Assembly: GCA_004335635.1 (NCBI GenBank)
Contig: QAXH01004271.1
Location: forward strand, 11,124-28,618
DNA length: 17,495 bases
Source: Chloromonas sp. AAM2
Lineage: Eukaryota; Chlorophyta; Chlorophyceae; Chlamydomonadales; Chlamydomonadaceae
Direction: 5' to 3'
The notes under the pieces are model-generated. The model did no database searches and was not told the origin of the DNA. It saw nothing but the letters and a program-made list of their open reading frames with translations. The position numbers were made by a program, and so were the translations under genes. Shown here one piece after another: positions 8,401 to 16,103 of the stretch (positions are counted from its first letter, which is position 1; every line of letters begins with the position of its first letter).

Positions 8401-10677
8401 AACGGCCAGCTCGGTCTCCAAATGCTGGACCTACACGCACGTGATGTGTTTTCTTTTTGTCACGTCAACCTTTCCCTTCAGTGTGTGTGCGTGTGTGCTT
8501 ATGTGTGTGCTTTCTATCAGACCGAGCCCTGCAAGGCTTGAGCTGCTGGCAAGTGAACAACATGATATTGTCGTTAAGCATAGGAGCCACGTGACCACAC
8601 ATGCTATTGCTAAGAAATCATGCGCTATGCACAAGCACTTCGTAGAAGCAAAAGCCATCATTGCACTTAGTTGATTGCCGCGCATAGTTGATGCATATAG
8701 CGCAGAAGCAATGCATGATGAGCAGCTGTTGCAAACTTAGGTTAAAAAGCTGGGCACTGACTATGAGGCACCCCCCTACCGACCAATCAAACGAGTTTGC
8801 AGACCTACTAGCAGGGTACTTGACTACGCCCACTAAACCCTGCAACTAATCGTCAAAACCATCGGTTTAACACACAAATTGCAAAAAAAAAGATGTTTGC
8901 CAGTTCTGGGACAATTCCTGTGGACTGACGCTGGAACCGGTGTGTTTGTGGTGTGTAAACTGGGTCCTGTGATGGTTCCAGTGTTGACGTGTACGCGTGG
9001 GCTGGGCCAGTGTCATCTGATCACCATGGTGTGTCGCTGATGTATGTGTGGTGCTAGATGGTGTGTTGCATTGTCATGATACTGGGCTTTGAGTGTGTTA
9101 GGTGCTGTGGCACTGCTGTTGGCAGGACGTCAGCTGGTTAAAGTTATTTCAAGCTGGTTTCAGTTTCGTTGAGTTGACCCACCATGTAAGCAGTGTGGGT
9201 AGACTTGTTTGGTTTACACAGCAAGCGCGTCTCTTGTGTTCAAGCGCTAACCCGTTACCACTATCGTCTGCCAACAGGTACCACTTCACCACATGCCAGT
9301 CTCACAAAACACTAGTCATGACTGGGTCAAAACACGCCACCAACCAACTCAGTAACACCACACAAGAATTGTCCCAGAACTGGCAAACTTTTTTTTCTGC
9401 CATTGAGCACGGCCAGCACGGACTTCCAACCCAGTCAATAAGTTACCTTTGCACGCAATTCTTCCAATTCAGAGCTTGCTTCCGCATGGTTTCCTTCGCT
9501 TGCATGCCTGGCACTCAGCCCCGCCTCCCCCAAGCCGGCTGTGGGCAATGGCTGGGTGTAGGAAGGCGTGGTGCTGCCTGGAGCCCCCGCCACCATGCTC
9601 CCGTCGCGTTGAAAGCCAGCACGTGTTTTGGATGAGATCACCTGATGTTGCACGGCATCCAGGGCAACACACTGCTCGGATACTAATGCAACTGCATTGG
9701 CATACCAGTCCAATGGCATACAGTTGCAAGGAAGGTAAGCAAACCAGCGGCGTTAGGCAATCTGCGCATCAACGGCTTCTTGACACTCATCAGCCGCTGC
9801 AGTCACAACTCCCAGTGTCTTGTTCAATGTCCGCTGACCACACACAGTTTCTGCATGCTATTCAGTCCAAAGTGCAACCCTACCTGCTGCAGCTGGTGTG
9901 AGCTGGCCCTGCCCTCAGGCATGGTCGAGCGAGGCGGGGTGGAGGTGGCGGGTGTGGGCGTGCCAGCCACAGCATGGGCGGCAGCAGCGGCGGCGGCGCG
10001 CACATGCGACAGGCCGCTGGCGTTTTCCAGCCACTCCCCCACCCGCCACGTGGTGCGCTCACGGTGCAATTCTGCCACCTCGTCGTTTAGACGCTGCACC
10101 TCCTACATGCACATGTGTGATGGCTTGGCTGAGGGATGTGGTTGAGATGGGCCGGACACTGCATGCGTCAAGGCTGCATGAGGTGGTAGACGGAAGCATG
10201 GCAAGAGGCGCACTTGAAATTGCATGCTTGGACTTGGCTCACCTCTTGCAGCTCCATGTTCTGCTCATTCAACCTCTTGACTTGAGCCAAAGCGTCCTCA
10301 CGCTCCTTTTCAACTTTCAGCACCAATGTCTGCAGGTGCAATTGTCCCAGGGGTGGCTAGTTTGACCCCGCTGTCTATGGGCATGTGAACATTGTAACAA
10401 CACGGTGTGCACGCACTCGCAAGTTGATGAGCTCAAAAGCTCGGTTCTCCGACTCCTGCTCAAGTTTATTGAGTGTCTGTAGAAGGGCTGGGTTGTGTGC
10501 CTGATTAGGGTGCATACGGCTCCGCCCAGTGGAGGACCCAGGTGGAGCAGGATTTATCCTGCTGTTCGCTGGAAACTCTCCTCTGGGCAGACCAGTAGCT
10601 CGGCTTGGTCGCCTAGCCTTGCTCTGCACGCTTGTACGAGCTGAGTTCAGCGGGTCCATGCTGGAAGGTTGCTCCAT
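1309..10677 (-). CDS. Large multi-exon coiled-coil protein, about 1,800 residues
   Basis: I do not recognise a named family. Exons in transcription order are 10417-10677, 10243-10329, 9884-10102, 9447-9671, 8293-8430, 6745-7388, 6175-6471, 5770-5964, 4135-5369, 2731-3681 and 1309-2446. Most donors are GTGAGN, GTGCGY or GTAGGG; acceptors end CAG or TAG. Most introns are phase 0 and the last two are phase 2. The exon 5/6 junction does not close in phase with the best sites, so one edge there is wrong or a small exon is missing. The start is the first ATG after an in-frame stop at 10795-10797. The N-terminus is basic and Ser/Pro-rich. The middle is almost continuous coiled coil (repeated A-Q-x-Q-L and L-x-x-V-R-S-D heptads). 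The last 380 residues are Ala/Ser/Pro-rich and probably disordered. No membrane segment or signal peptide is visible. By analogy, long coiled coils of this kind act as cytoskeletal, basal-body or golgin-like scaffolds; that role is inference. Confidence 0.7.
2731..3681 (-). other. Coiled-coil gene exon 10
   Basis: The exon begins with one base completing Arg, then AAAEASALIIQLESQAAAA. An Ala-rich helix is followed by two copies of a unit of about 37 residues (GQPELExLxQxQAAVQAxQQ) and then regular coiled coil to KAAQGEVAEAWAEG. It ends with two bases of an Arg codon at a GTGTGT donor. The 951-base length fits the phases on both sides. Confidence 0.7.
4135..5369 (-). other. Coiled-coil gene exon 9, the main heptad block
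   Basis: This is the largest exon, 1,235 bases, encoding about 411 residues with no proline-rich break except near the middle. It starts DALSASQQELKQTHDGL after GGCTGCAG. A stretch of nearly perfect seven-residue repeats (RSDLTQV, RSDLTLV, RSDLEEA) follows, then a long run of Q-L-x-E-A-Q heptads. It ends with two bases of a split Arg codon at a GTGAGG donor; the next exon supplies the third base. Leu/Ala occupy core positions and Gln/Glu/Arg the surface, typical of a parallel dimeric rod. Confidence 0.75.
5437..5755. repeat. Short direct repeats in coiled-coil intron 8
   Basis: The intron between exons 8 and 9 holds two pairs of imperfect repeats. GGGCTTGCACAAGGGTGATC (5437) recurs as GGGCTTGTGCAAGGGTAGTC (about 5473). 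AACCAACAGCATCCGTTCTG (5641) recurs as AACCAACGGTACTTCCATTC (5724), both continuing TGTCTAGCAA. The spacings are 36 and 83 bases. Nothing indicates a gene here. Confidence 0.5.
5770..6471 (-). other. Coiled-coil gene exons 7 and 8
   Basis: Exon 7 (6175-6471, 99 codons) starts GAAESLRQQLAEAQEQ after a TTCAG acceptor. It contains two similar blocks (ATRTTADLAAQLAGAQAQL and ATRSAADLAEQLAKL), an internal duplication of the heptad unit. Its donor is GTGCGC; a GTGCAG twelve bases further would also keep phase. Exon 8 (5770-5964, 65 codons) starts VSANLQENQAELSQARAEA after CCGCAG and ends at GTAGGG. Both are phase 0. Confidence 0.65.
6745..7388 (-). other. Coiled-coil gene exon 6
   Basis: The exon encodes about 214 residues. 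A Ser/Ala/Gln-rich start is followed by a strong coiled coil (PELQDALAKLTADREEQSAL, then YEQQLQERDQTIESLREQL) and a Gly/Ser-rich end running to a GTGAGC donor. The best acceptor, TTTTTGCAG, lies at 7389-7397, so the exon touches the eroded MITE copy that starts at 7393. The open frame extends past the acceptor into the inverted repeat, which I take as non-coding. Confidence 0.6.
7393..7500. mobile_element. Eroded MITE-like copy beside exon 6
   Basis: Bases 7402-7424 match the inverted repeat of the complete element at 8883-9396 with one difference (core TTTGCCAGTTCTGGGACAAT). Similarity continues weakly inward for about 80-100 bases (GACTSACG, GTGTGTTT and a terminal GGTTGAC/TGTTGAC can be aligned). 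No matching opposite end was found nearby, so the far boundary is approximate and may have decayed into the minisatellite that follows. The outer A-rich edge (T-rich on the minus strand) directly abuts the inferred acceptor of exon 6. Confidence 0.6.
7525..7894. repeat. Degenerate minisatellite ending in two 54-bp units
   Basis: Two diverged units of about 104 bp start near 7528 and 7632, each running from GTATCTTT to a GTGCTGYGATGTG-GCGA block. A third such block lies at 7750-7785. The array ends in two 54-bp units, 7787-7840 and 7841-7894, differing at one base (AAT versus AGT). Each 54-bp unit contains a perfect 14-bp palindrome, CCTGTAGCTACAGG, at 7801-7814 and 7855-7868. All of it lies in the intron between exons 5 and 6 of the coiled-coil gene. 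Confidence 0.7.
7975..8162 (+). pseudogene. Cysteine-rich ORF fragment, antisense in an intron
   Basis: A plus-strand open frame reads PISDEHNAPIPVDDLHCGVA and continues with closely spaced cysteines (CEFVGCTSCTRHHAWC, then CSAEQC and CPMHEPGTKC). The spacing resembles a small zinc-binding module, but I do not recognise the family. The frame runs to 8303, yet the structured part stops at CAG|GTAAAT near 8163, which looks like a splice donor. It lies opposite an intron of the coiled-coil gene, next to repeats and MITE copies. The best guess is a remnant of a mobile-element gene; a small nested exon is the alternative. Confidence 0.3.
8293..8430 (-). other. Coiled-coil gene exon 5 (left edge uncertain)
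   Basis: After a GTGTAG acceptor the frame reads VQHLETELAVALSATATPPA, a short helix followed by an Ala/Thr/Pro linker. The best donor is GTGAGC next to 8293, in phase 0. A weaker GTGAAC lies upstream at the end of the linker. A GTGCAT further along would leave one base and fit the phase of the next exon. With GTGAGC the downstream junction does not close, so this edge is provisional. Confidence 0.45.
8883..9396. mobile_element. Non-autonomous DNA transposon (MITE-like), 514 bp
   Basis: The two ends are inverted copies. The left end at 8895-8917 and the right end at 9366-9388 are perfect 23-bp reverse complements (core TTTGCCAGTTCTGGGACAAT), each bordered outside by 8-9 A residues (T on the right). 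Looser inverted similarity extends inward. There is no open frame that looks like a transposase. I cannot define a target-site duplication with confidence because of the homopolymers at the edges. It sits in intron 4 of the coiled-coil gene (8431-9446), and a related eroded copy lies at 7393. Confidence 0.75.
9447..10102 (-). other. Coiled-coil gene exons 3 and 4
   Basis: Exon 3 (9884-10102) follows a TAG acceptor and starts EVQRLNDEVAELHRER. It then has an Ala-rich run and a Pro/Thr linker, and ends at a GTAGGG donor. Exon 4 (9447-9671) follows a GAGCAG acceptor and ends ELEELRAK at a GTAACT donor. Both are phase 0 and divisible by three. The right edge of exon 4 is the less certain one, because another CAG lies a few codons into it. 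Confidence 0.55.
10417..10677 (-). other. Coiled-coil gene exon 1 (N-terminus)
   Basis: The exon encodes about 87 residues beginning MEQPSSMDPL. It is basic and Ser/Arg/Pro-rich at first, then becomes helical (LLQTLNKLEQESENRAFELI) up to a GTGCGT donor in phase 0. The next exon, 10243-10329, is 29 codons of uninterrupted heptads flanked by CTGCAG and GTGAGC, so the join keeps the coiled coil in register. The open frame continues upstream to a stop at 10795-10797 without another ATG, which decides the start. Confidence 0.6.
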
Positions 10678-11005
10678 CCCCTCGTTTGCTGCGGGACGCG
10701 GCTTGAGACACACTGCTACATCACATTGCAGTGGGCACAGCTCCGGGCAGTAGCAGCATGGTGTTGTCTTCTGCAGCCCGCCGCGTCGAATTCCTTAGTC
10801 CAGTCGGAAAAAAGCGGACAGGTGAGAAACGTCCCACCTTCTGCGATCGGCCGCCGTGCGCAAGGACTCTGAATTGCGAATCATTTGTAAGGGTCTCGTG
10901 ACATTGTAATCATAAGCATCAGTCACATTGTGCAGTAACCGCACTAATTTCTGTATTTCTATTTTCATTTTACGATGTGCTAAGACGGCCCCAACGTCAA
11001 GAACG
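10678..11005. promoter_or_regulatory. Divergent intergenic region, candidate shared promoter
   Basis: The start codons of the coiled-coil gene (10677, minus) and the prolyl hydroxylase gene (11006, plus) point away from each other across 328 bases. These must include both 5' untranslated leaders and the core promoters. The right part (10870-10980) is AT-richer than the flanks (for example TTTCTGTATTTCTATTTTCATTTTACG). I see no clear TATA box on either strand. The promoter role is inferred from position. Confidence 0.45.
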
Positions 11006-14000
11006 ATGCTTAGCATGGCGCTTGCGCACGCCCTATGTGTTTGTGCTGCACTTGCTGTGGCATCTGCATCAAGTAAGCCCGATGTCGCCTGGCTACCTGC
11101 ACCTCTGGGATGCGTCTTCAGCTGCTCAAGACGAACAGCAAGACCTGCACATTGGTGTCGCCGCAGACTTGCATCATGAGGAAGCTCTGATCGGATGGAA
11201 GGGCGAAACTTACTCGGCTGACGAGGTGGTTGGGATGGATTGCCCTGGCACCGTGTTGAGGCTTCAACAGTTACCAATGCCATCTTTGCATGTGGACTGA
11301 AGGCCGATCGTGGCAGTGCATGGCCCACTAACCAGCTCTAGCAATGAATGACATGCTTGTTCACGCATGCCAATGGTGAAACATGCTCCGTAGTTTGCAA
11401 CGCTTTGTTTTCACGCCTACGAAGCATTGGGATCATGTATGCATATCATGGCAATCATGGTTCTCTATGTACTTGCTACTCATACCATGCCTGGCATTCT
11501 GCCCTGCCCACCCACACACTGTGTATGTCACATGATGCAGGTTAAGGGAATTAAAAAGTCATGGTGCGTGGAAGCAACTGGTTGTCAGACAGCAAGCTCT
11601 GACATCGTCGCACGCTGACTGGACTGCAGCTAGTATTTTGGAATAGTTTCAATCTTGTCCCTCACGCATCACAGCATGCTTGCAGACAGGCAGAGAATTC
11701 CTGACAATCCCTGCACGCGTCCATGCCTTCTGACACGCAGCTACTCTAGACGTATGCACACCATTCCAATGCATGCGAGTTAGCGGAATCCTTCTCTCAA
11801 CACGCATGCACTTGCATGCACGAGGGCTGCAGGATTCAGCAGTTATCATGGCAGCCACGGGCCTATGTATGGCACAACCTACTGAGTGAGGAGGAGGCCA
11901 GACACCTGCGGAGTTTGGCAGCACCTCAGGTAGTAGATGCATGCAGCATGGTGGTAAAAGCAGAGACACATTCAGAAACCCATGCAGCGTCGGCAGACGC
12001 ATCAGACGTTCTGAGACGCATTATTCATACCAAATGAAACACGGGAGACGTTCTGCGACGCATGATGCATACCGAAAGCATAAGGCATAAAACGTAGGCC
12101 ATGCAGAAGGGTGCGCCTAGATGCTTGACCCAGGTCAAAGGGCTGATGGTTTTAAAATTTGTCGCATGTGCAACTACACACAGTCTCTTTGGTATGATGT
12201 AGAAGAGTAGATAGGCTAAGATGGTCATGCCACACATCGCGTTGCGGGTATTTTAGCACGCCTCCGTGAGCCTCCTTGCACTTTCCAACCTGCATGCTGC
12301 ATGTGTGCTGAACCATACTGCATGTGCCATGCGTTGTCACATGGGTGCATGCAGATGAAGCGCTCCACTGTTGTGGGCGGAAACGGATCCGACGTTGAGG
12401 ACAACTACCGGACCAGCTATGGCACCTTCATACCACGCCTGCTTGTGAGTTTGCTCAGCGCAAGGGCTGGGGCAGGGTCTCTGAGCAGGTCGTCAGAGGT
12501 TTTGGATTTACGCAGGCAGGCCTGGTCAGCATGCGCATAACAATGACATACAAACCTGAGAAGAGCACGCAGGCGCGTGGAACTTGAACTAGACAGTAAC
12601 AAGTTGTGATGGAAGAAGACTTGTCGTCTACCACCTTGGTCGTCTACACCGTCATCAACTTTTCAGTCAACTTTGCAATGAGGACGTCACTTTGTCGACA
12701 CCACATGGACCCAGCAGGGCGTTCTTCTTGTCTTTTTGCATCCATGCCGATGTTGTGAACACATGTCCATGTGTGTCTCCAGGACTCCACCGTCACAAGT
12801 ATCATGTTGAGGGTTGCGGAGTGGACACGAGTGCCCAGCATTCACCAGGAAGACATTCAGGTATGGAACACAGCTGGTACGCTTGGGACCTGTGTGCCAC
12901 ATGGTTTAGCAGGAGCCCCTAGCGTATGTTGATTTCGGGCGTATCACTTCACCTCCAAAAGTGCATGTCACCTCCGAAGTAGCACTTGTACTGTTCATGT
13001 TGATGCATGCAGGTGTACACTTTCTCAGTAGACCTATCACCAGGCAGCAGTTGATTCGGTCCTGCCTTGTTCTCTTTGGTTTGCTGTTTGATTGATTCTT
13101 TGTTTTTGCTGTCTGGCTGCCCTTGTCCAGGTTCTGCGGTACGGCATCGGCCAGAAGTACGGCGCACACATGGACTCGTTGATAGATGACAGTCCGCGCA
13201 TGGCGACGGTGCTCATATACCTGGCAGACACAGAGGTATGCACAGAACAAGCACTTGCGACCAAGCAACGGGTGCTAGCAGCAGGCAGTGGCAGTGGCGG
13301 TGGCAGTGGCAGTGGCAGTGGCAGTGGCAGTGGCGGTGGCGGCGGCGGCGGCGGTGGCGGTGGCAGTGGCAGGACCGTGGAACAGAAATGGCCGCTGACA
13401 TATGCATTGCCAGCAAAGCGTGATTCTCGGAGCAAGGCCAGGGTGTGGCCAATCAGAGGCGACTGTTTACTATCGGGTGACAGACAAGGCGCTGGTGAAA
13501 CCTTTTTGTCACTTCTGGGTCGTCAATGGACTGTTCGCAGGAGGGCGGAGAGACAGCTTTCCCTGACGGCTCAGAGTGGATCAGTGAGGAGGTCCAGATG
13601 GTGAGTGGGGGGGCGCTGGGTGGTGGTTTAGTAGCTGGGAAGACAAGCAGAACCTACTAATTAAAATGCTGCAAAGGGCAGGGGCACGTAGGGGCAAGTG
13701 GTGCAGGGTGGGGTTGACAAGTGCAACCCACTGCGAGCGCTACGGCGGTCACAAGCCAATGTGAAGCTGTTTTGATGCAACTCGGGACCGTGCAAGGGGC
13801 GCTTCCAAATGAATGCTGGGAAGGGCTGGAGCAAGGAAAGGGGCATATGTTTTGTGTTTGCGTCTGTCGGTAGCGTTTGTGGTCACCAGGTGCACTGAGT
13901 TCACTGAGCCTCCGTACATGTCCATTGCCATGGTTGTGCCCATGTCTTTTTCTGCTGTGCAGGCTGCCGGCGACATGTCTGACTGCACCCAAGGGCGGGT

Positions 14001-15697
14001 GGCCGTCCGACCCAAGCTGGGCGATGCGCTGCTGTTCTACAGCCTCAAGGCCGACGGGACGCACGAGCCCGCATCCATGCACGCGGGCTGCCCGGTCATT
14101 GCGGGGCACAAGTGGACAGCCACAGTGGTGGGTGGGGCCAGGGTGGCTGGGCCAGAGCTGGTGCAGGCCAAAGTTGGGCAAATCTGAATGTGTCAAACTT
14201 GGCTCTCGATCAGGGCACATATCTGCACGGCGAAATCTCAGGATCTTCGACCGGTAACAGACGATGACCATTGTCGTTATCAGGCCCTGCATTTCTACCA
14301 AAATCCGTGCAGCTTTTCCCAACCCTGCTACCCAACTGGTTGACAGTTTTGCTTGTATACACGGAGCTCACAGCCCATTGGCCTCTGACAGCCGTTGCTC
14401 TGCTGGCTCCATCAACCATTGGCAATGTCACCTGCCCTGGCTTGTCATTGTCCTCTAACAGTCATTGTCCTGGTGGCCTCATGAGCCATAGCCAATGTCA
14501 CCCGCCCGTTTCCAGTGTCCAGTGTCTTATCCGTCAGTTACAGTGCCATTGCTTCGTTTTCACCCTGCTGCTGCGTGGCCTCTGGGGTGCGGTGTCTACA
14601 GTGCCAAGGGACCATATGAGAACCTGATAGAATCTAGTAGAGCGAAATCTAGTGTTCTATTCAAGTGCTCCGCACCCTAGTGACCCTCACGCCATTGCCA
14701 ATGTCATCAGCCCTGGCTGCCTGTGTCTTGTCCCGTGTGCAGTGGGTTCACAGCCAGCCCTTCCGGCCGCGGTCCTTCGCCGCGCCCAAGGACCCACCCC
14801 CGCAAGACCCGGGGCTATGCAGGGACAACGATGCAAAGTGAGATGGGCTGCAAGGCTTAGGTGGTATGTGATGCTGCACAATGAGGGTCTAGGTTTGGAA
14901 TTCCTGCTAAAGAATGTAAGAAAACAACGGCCCTGCAGCGACTCAACTACCTGGCGACACTGTTTTCACCAGCTGCTGTTGTGACACCGAGTTGATGCTG
15001 CGCTTTGTGGTACAAGCAGTCCGGATGCAAAGCCTGCGGTTTTTCACAACGTTGTTGCGCTGCTTAGGTGCTCTGACTGGGCCGCCAGTGGCGAGTGCAA
15101 GCAGAACCCAGTGTTCATGATGACCGCCTGTCGGGCGGCGTGCAAGGCTTGCCAAGTCTGCAAGGAGGTGGGACTTGGATGTATGCTGCAAGGGTGGGCA
15201 GATATTAAAACCACGGGGGAGGCAAGAAGGCAAGGGGCCAATAAAATACTCGGGCCAATGTGATACGCAGCTCAAGCACGATCTGGGTATGGAAAATCGT
15301 CTGTTAGTTAACTCACATCTTGTCAGCAAGTGTGCGTTGTCCAGTTACGGAGTCGAGCGCGTGAAGTGATATGGAAAGCCCATTCGGTTGTGGTTAAGGG
15401 GTACCAAAGCTGGACGTAGCACTCACAGACATGAGAAACTCAGCTCAAGTATGATGTTAGTCACCTCTGTTGGCAACCCTAAATTCTCGCAGCAATTTGA
15501 TGTGCAATTTGACGTTGACAGCTGTTTGCCGCTTGCATGAACAGTCTATCCAGTCGTTGTTATCTTACTGTTTGCCACAACCGTTGTTGTGTTCTCTGCC
15601 TGTTTGTTGTGTCGTCTTGCAGGGTGACCGCGAGTGCTGGGCGCGCAACCGTGAGGCGGGCGGCTACCTTGTTTACAATACCACGACGTTTTATTGA
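11006..15697 (+). CDS. Prolyl 4-hydroxylase with C-terminal ShKT domain
   Basis: It is predicted to hydroxylate peptidyl-proline using Fe(II), O2, 2-oxoglutarate and ascorbate in the secretory pathway; algal relatives act on hydroxyproline-rich cell-wall proteins. Exons: 11006-11072, 11122-11254, 11833-11929, 12355-12444, 12783-12860, 13131-13235, 13541-13600, 13963-14127, 14743-14837, 15068-15167 and 15623-15697. The total is 1,065 bases, 354 residues plus stop, with every phase closed. Residues 1-20 form a signal peptide ([18 protein letters not shown]). The 2OG oxygenase fold starts around [17 protein letters not shown]168-x-D170 (QKYGAHMDS) and H250 bind iron; K260 ([11 protein letters not shown]) binds 2-oxoglutarate. 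[10 protein letters not shown] is the usual P4H motif. The ShKT module spans C291-C325 and the chain ends in an Asn/Thr/Tyr tail. Exons 1-2 are the least certain: intron 1 is only 49 bases and the exon 2 donor is GTTGAG. A second ATG at 11015 is also possible. Confidence 0.85.
12004..12087. repeat. 42-bp tandem duplication in P4H intron 3
   Basis: Two adjacent 42-base copies begin AGACGTTCTG at 12004 and 12046, continuing as GAGACGCATTATTCATACC in the first and CGACGCATGATGCATACC in the second. The second half of each copy is more diverged. The duplication lies wholly within the intron 11930-12354 and shows no open frame consistent with an exon. Confidence 0.65.
13131..14127 (+). other. P4H catalytic core, exons 6-8
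   Basis: Exon 6 (13131-13235) carries [19 protein letters not shown] with the first iron His and Asp, then the conserved strand [13 protein letters not shown]. Exon 7 (13541-13600) continues directly with [13 protein letters not shown]. Exon 8 (13963-14127) carries [18 protein letters not shown], then the second iron His and the 2-oxoglutarate Lys. All junctions are phase 0. The complete residue set argues for an active enzyme. Confidence 0.88.
13284..13371. repeat. Hexanucleotide microsatellite (GGCAGT/GGCGGT)n in P4H intron 6
   Basis: About fourteen imperfect six-base units, GGCAGT interspersed with GGCGGT and GGCGGC, lie 48 bases after the donor of exon 6. Read in the frame of exon 6 they would encode an alternating Ser-Gly and poly-Gly run. 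The flanking GTATGC donor and TTCGCAG acceptor, and the perfect continuation of the P4H motif across the gap, show that this is intronic. Confidence 0.85.
14418..14720. repeat. Degenerate CCAATGTCA repeat in P4H intron 8
   Basis: Related blocks occur near 14418 (CCATTGGCAATGTCACCTG), 14486 (CCATAGCCAATGTCACCCG) and 14692 (CCATTGCCAATGTCATCAG). They are followed by similar CCCTGGCTTGTC/CTGTGTCTTGTCC stretches. The first two are about 68 bases apart. The last copy lies just upstream of the exon 9 acceptor. No coding potential is apparent. Confidence 0.45.
14743..15167 (+). other. ShKT (six-cysteine) domain, exons 9-10
   Basis: Exon 9 finishes the oxygenase fold ([12 protein letters not shown]) and begins the ShKT module. 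After a 230-base intron with a TTAG acceptor, exon 10 continues [17 protein letters not shown]. Six cysteines at 291, 298, 307, 318, 322 and 325, with W-A-x-x-G-E-C and N-P-x-F-M, match the ShKT signature. A seventh cysteine at 328 follows. In plants and algae this module is often found C-terminal to P4H; here it probably aids substrate binding or extracellular stability. Confidence 0.85.
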
Positions 15698-16103
15698 TGT
15701 TACTTATGACAAGCACATCACTTAGCAGCGGATGCCACCGCTTGATGCACCTACTGTGGCAACGAAGTGTGCATACTGACGTTGTGCGTCGTGCTGACAG
15801 TGGTGTGATTCATACCAACAGGAGGCACTGACGTGTGTGGCTTGATGTCCCTGCAGTGTGCGTGCGTGCGTGCGTTGACTGCGCCCTTGCTTGATATGGA
15901 TTCTAAACGTGTCGGGGGTCGCCCAGCAAGAGTCATCACTTGAAATAAAATACTCGTGCTATTTGCCGTCAGTGATCCCAGTGATTTCGTGCGGTGTCCA
16001 GTGAGGTGTCATCAAACAACCATGCGCTTCCCGCTGCCTGATGTGCCCATCAGTGCGTCTTGTGTCCCTGGACAAGGTCCTCTTGGTCAACATCCAGGTC
16101 AAC
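15698..16103. other. P4H 3' flank, no gene seen
   Basis: This stretch follows the P4H stop codon at 15695-15697 and probably contains its 3' untranslated region. I did not find the algal TGTAA signal. An AATAAA at 15944-15949 is a possible but weak polyadenylation signal. A short (GTGC)n run lies near 15856-15876. Open frames are short and lack motifs. Confidence 0.45.

Noticed and set aside
8474..8512. GT-rich tract
   Set aside because: It is a short, irregular (GT)n run of a kind common in such introns; no function can be supported.
9102..9635. Plus-strand frame of 177 codons as a MITE-encoded protein
   Set aside because: It runs out of the element through the right inverted repeat into antisense of exon 4 and has no transposase motif.
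10795..11328. Minus-strand open frame of 177 codons
   Set aside because: It lies opposite P4H exons 1-2 and the promoter gap, shows no motif or composition like the coiled-coil exons, and no splice junction joins it to exon 1.
13213..13452. Antisense Arg/His-rich frame over the hexamer repeat
   Set aside because: It is a low-complexity translation of a microsatellite.
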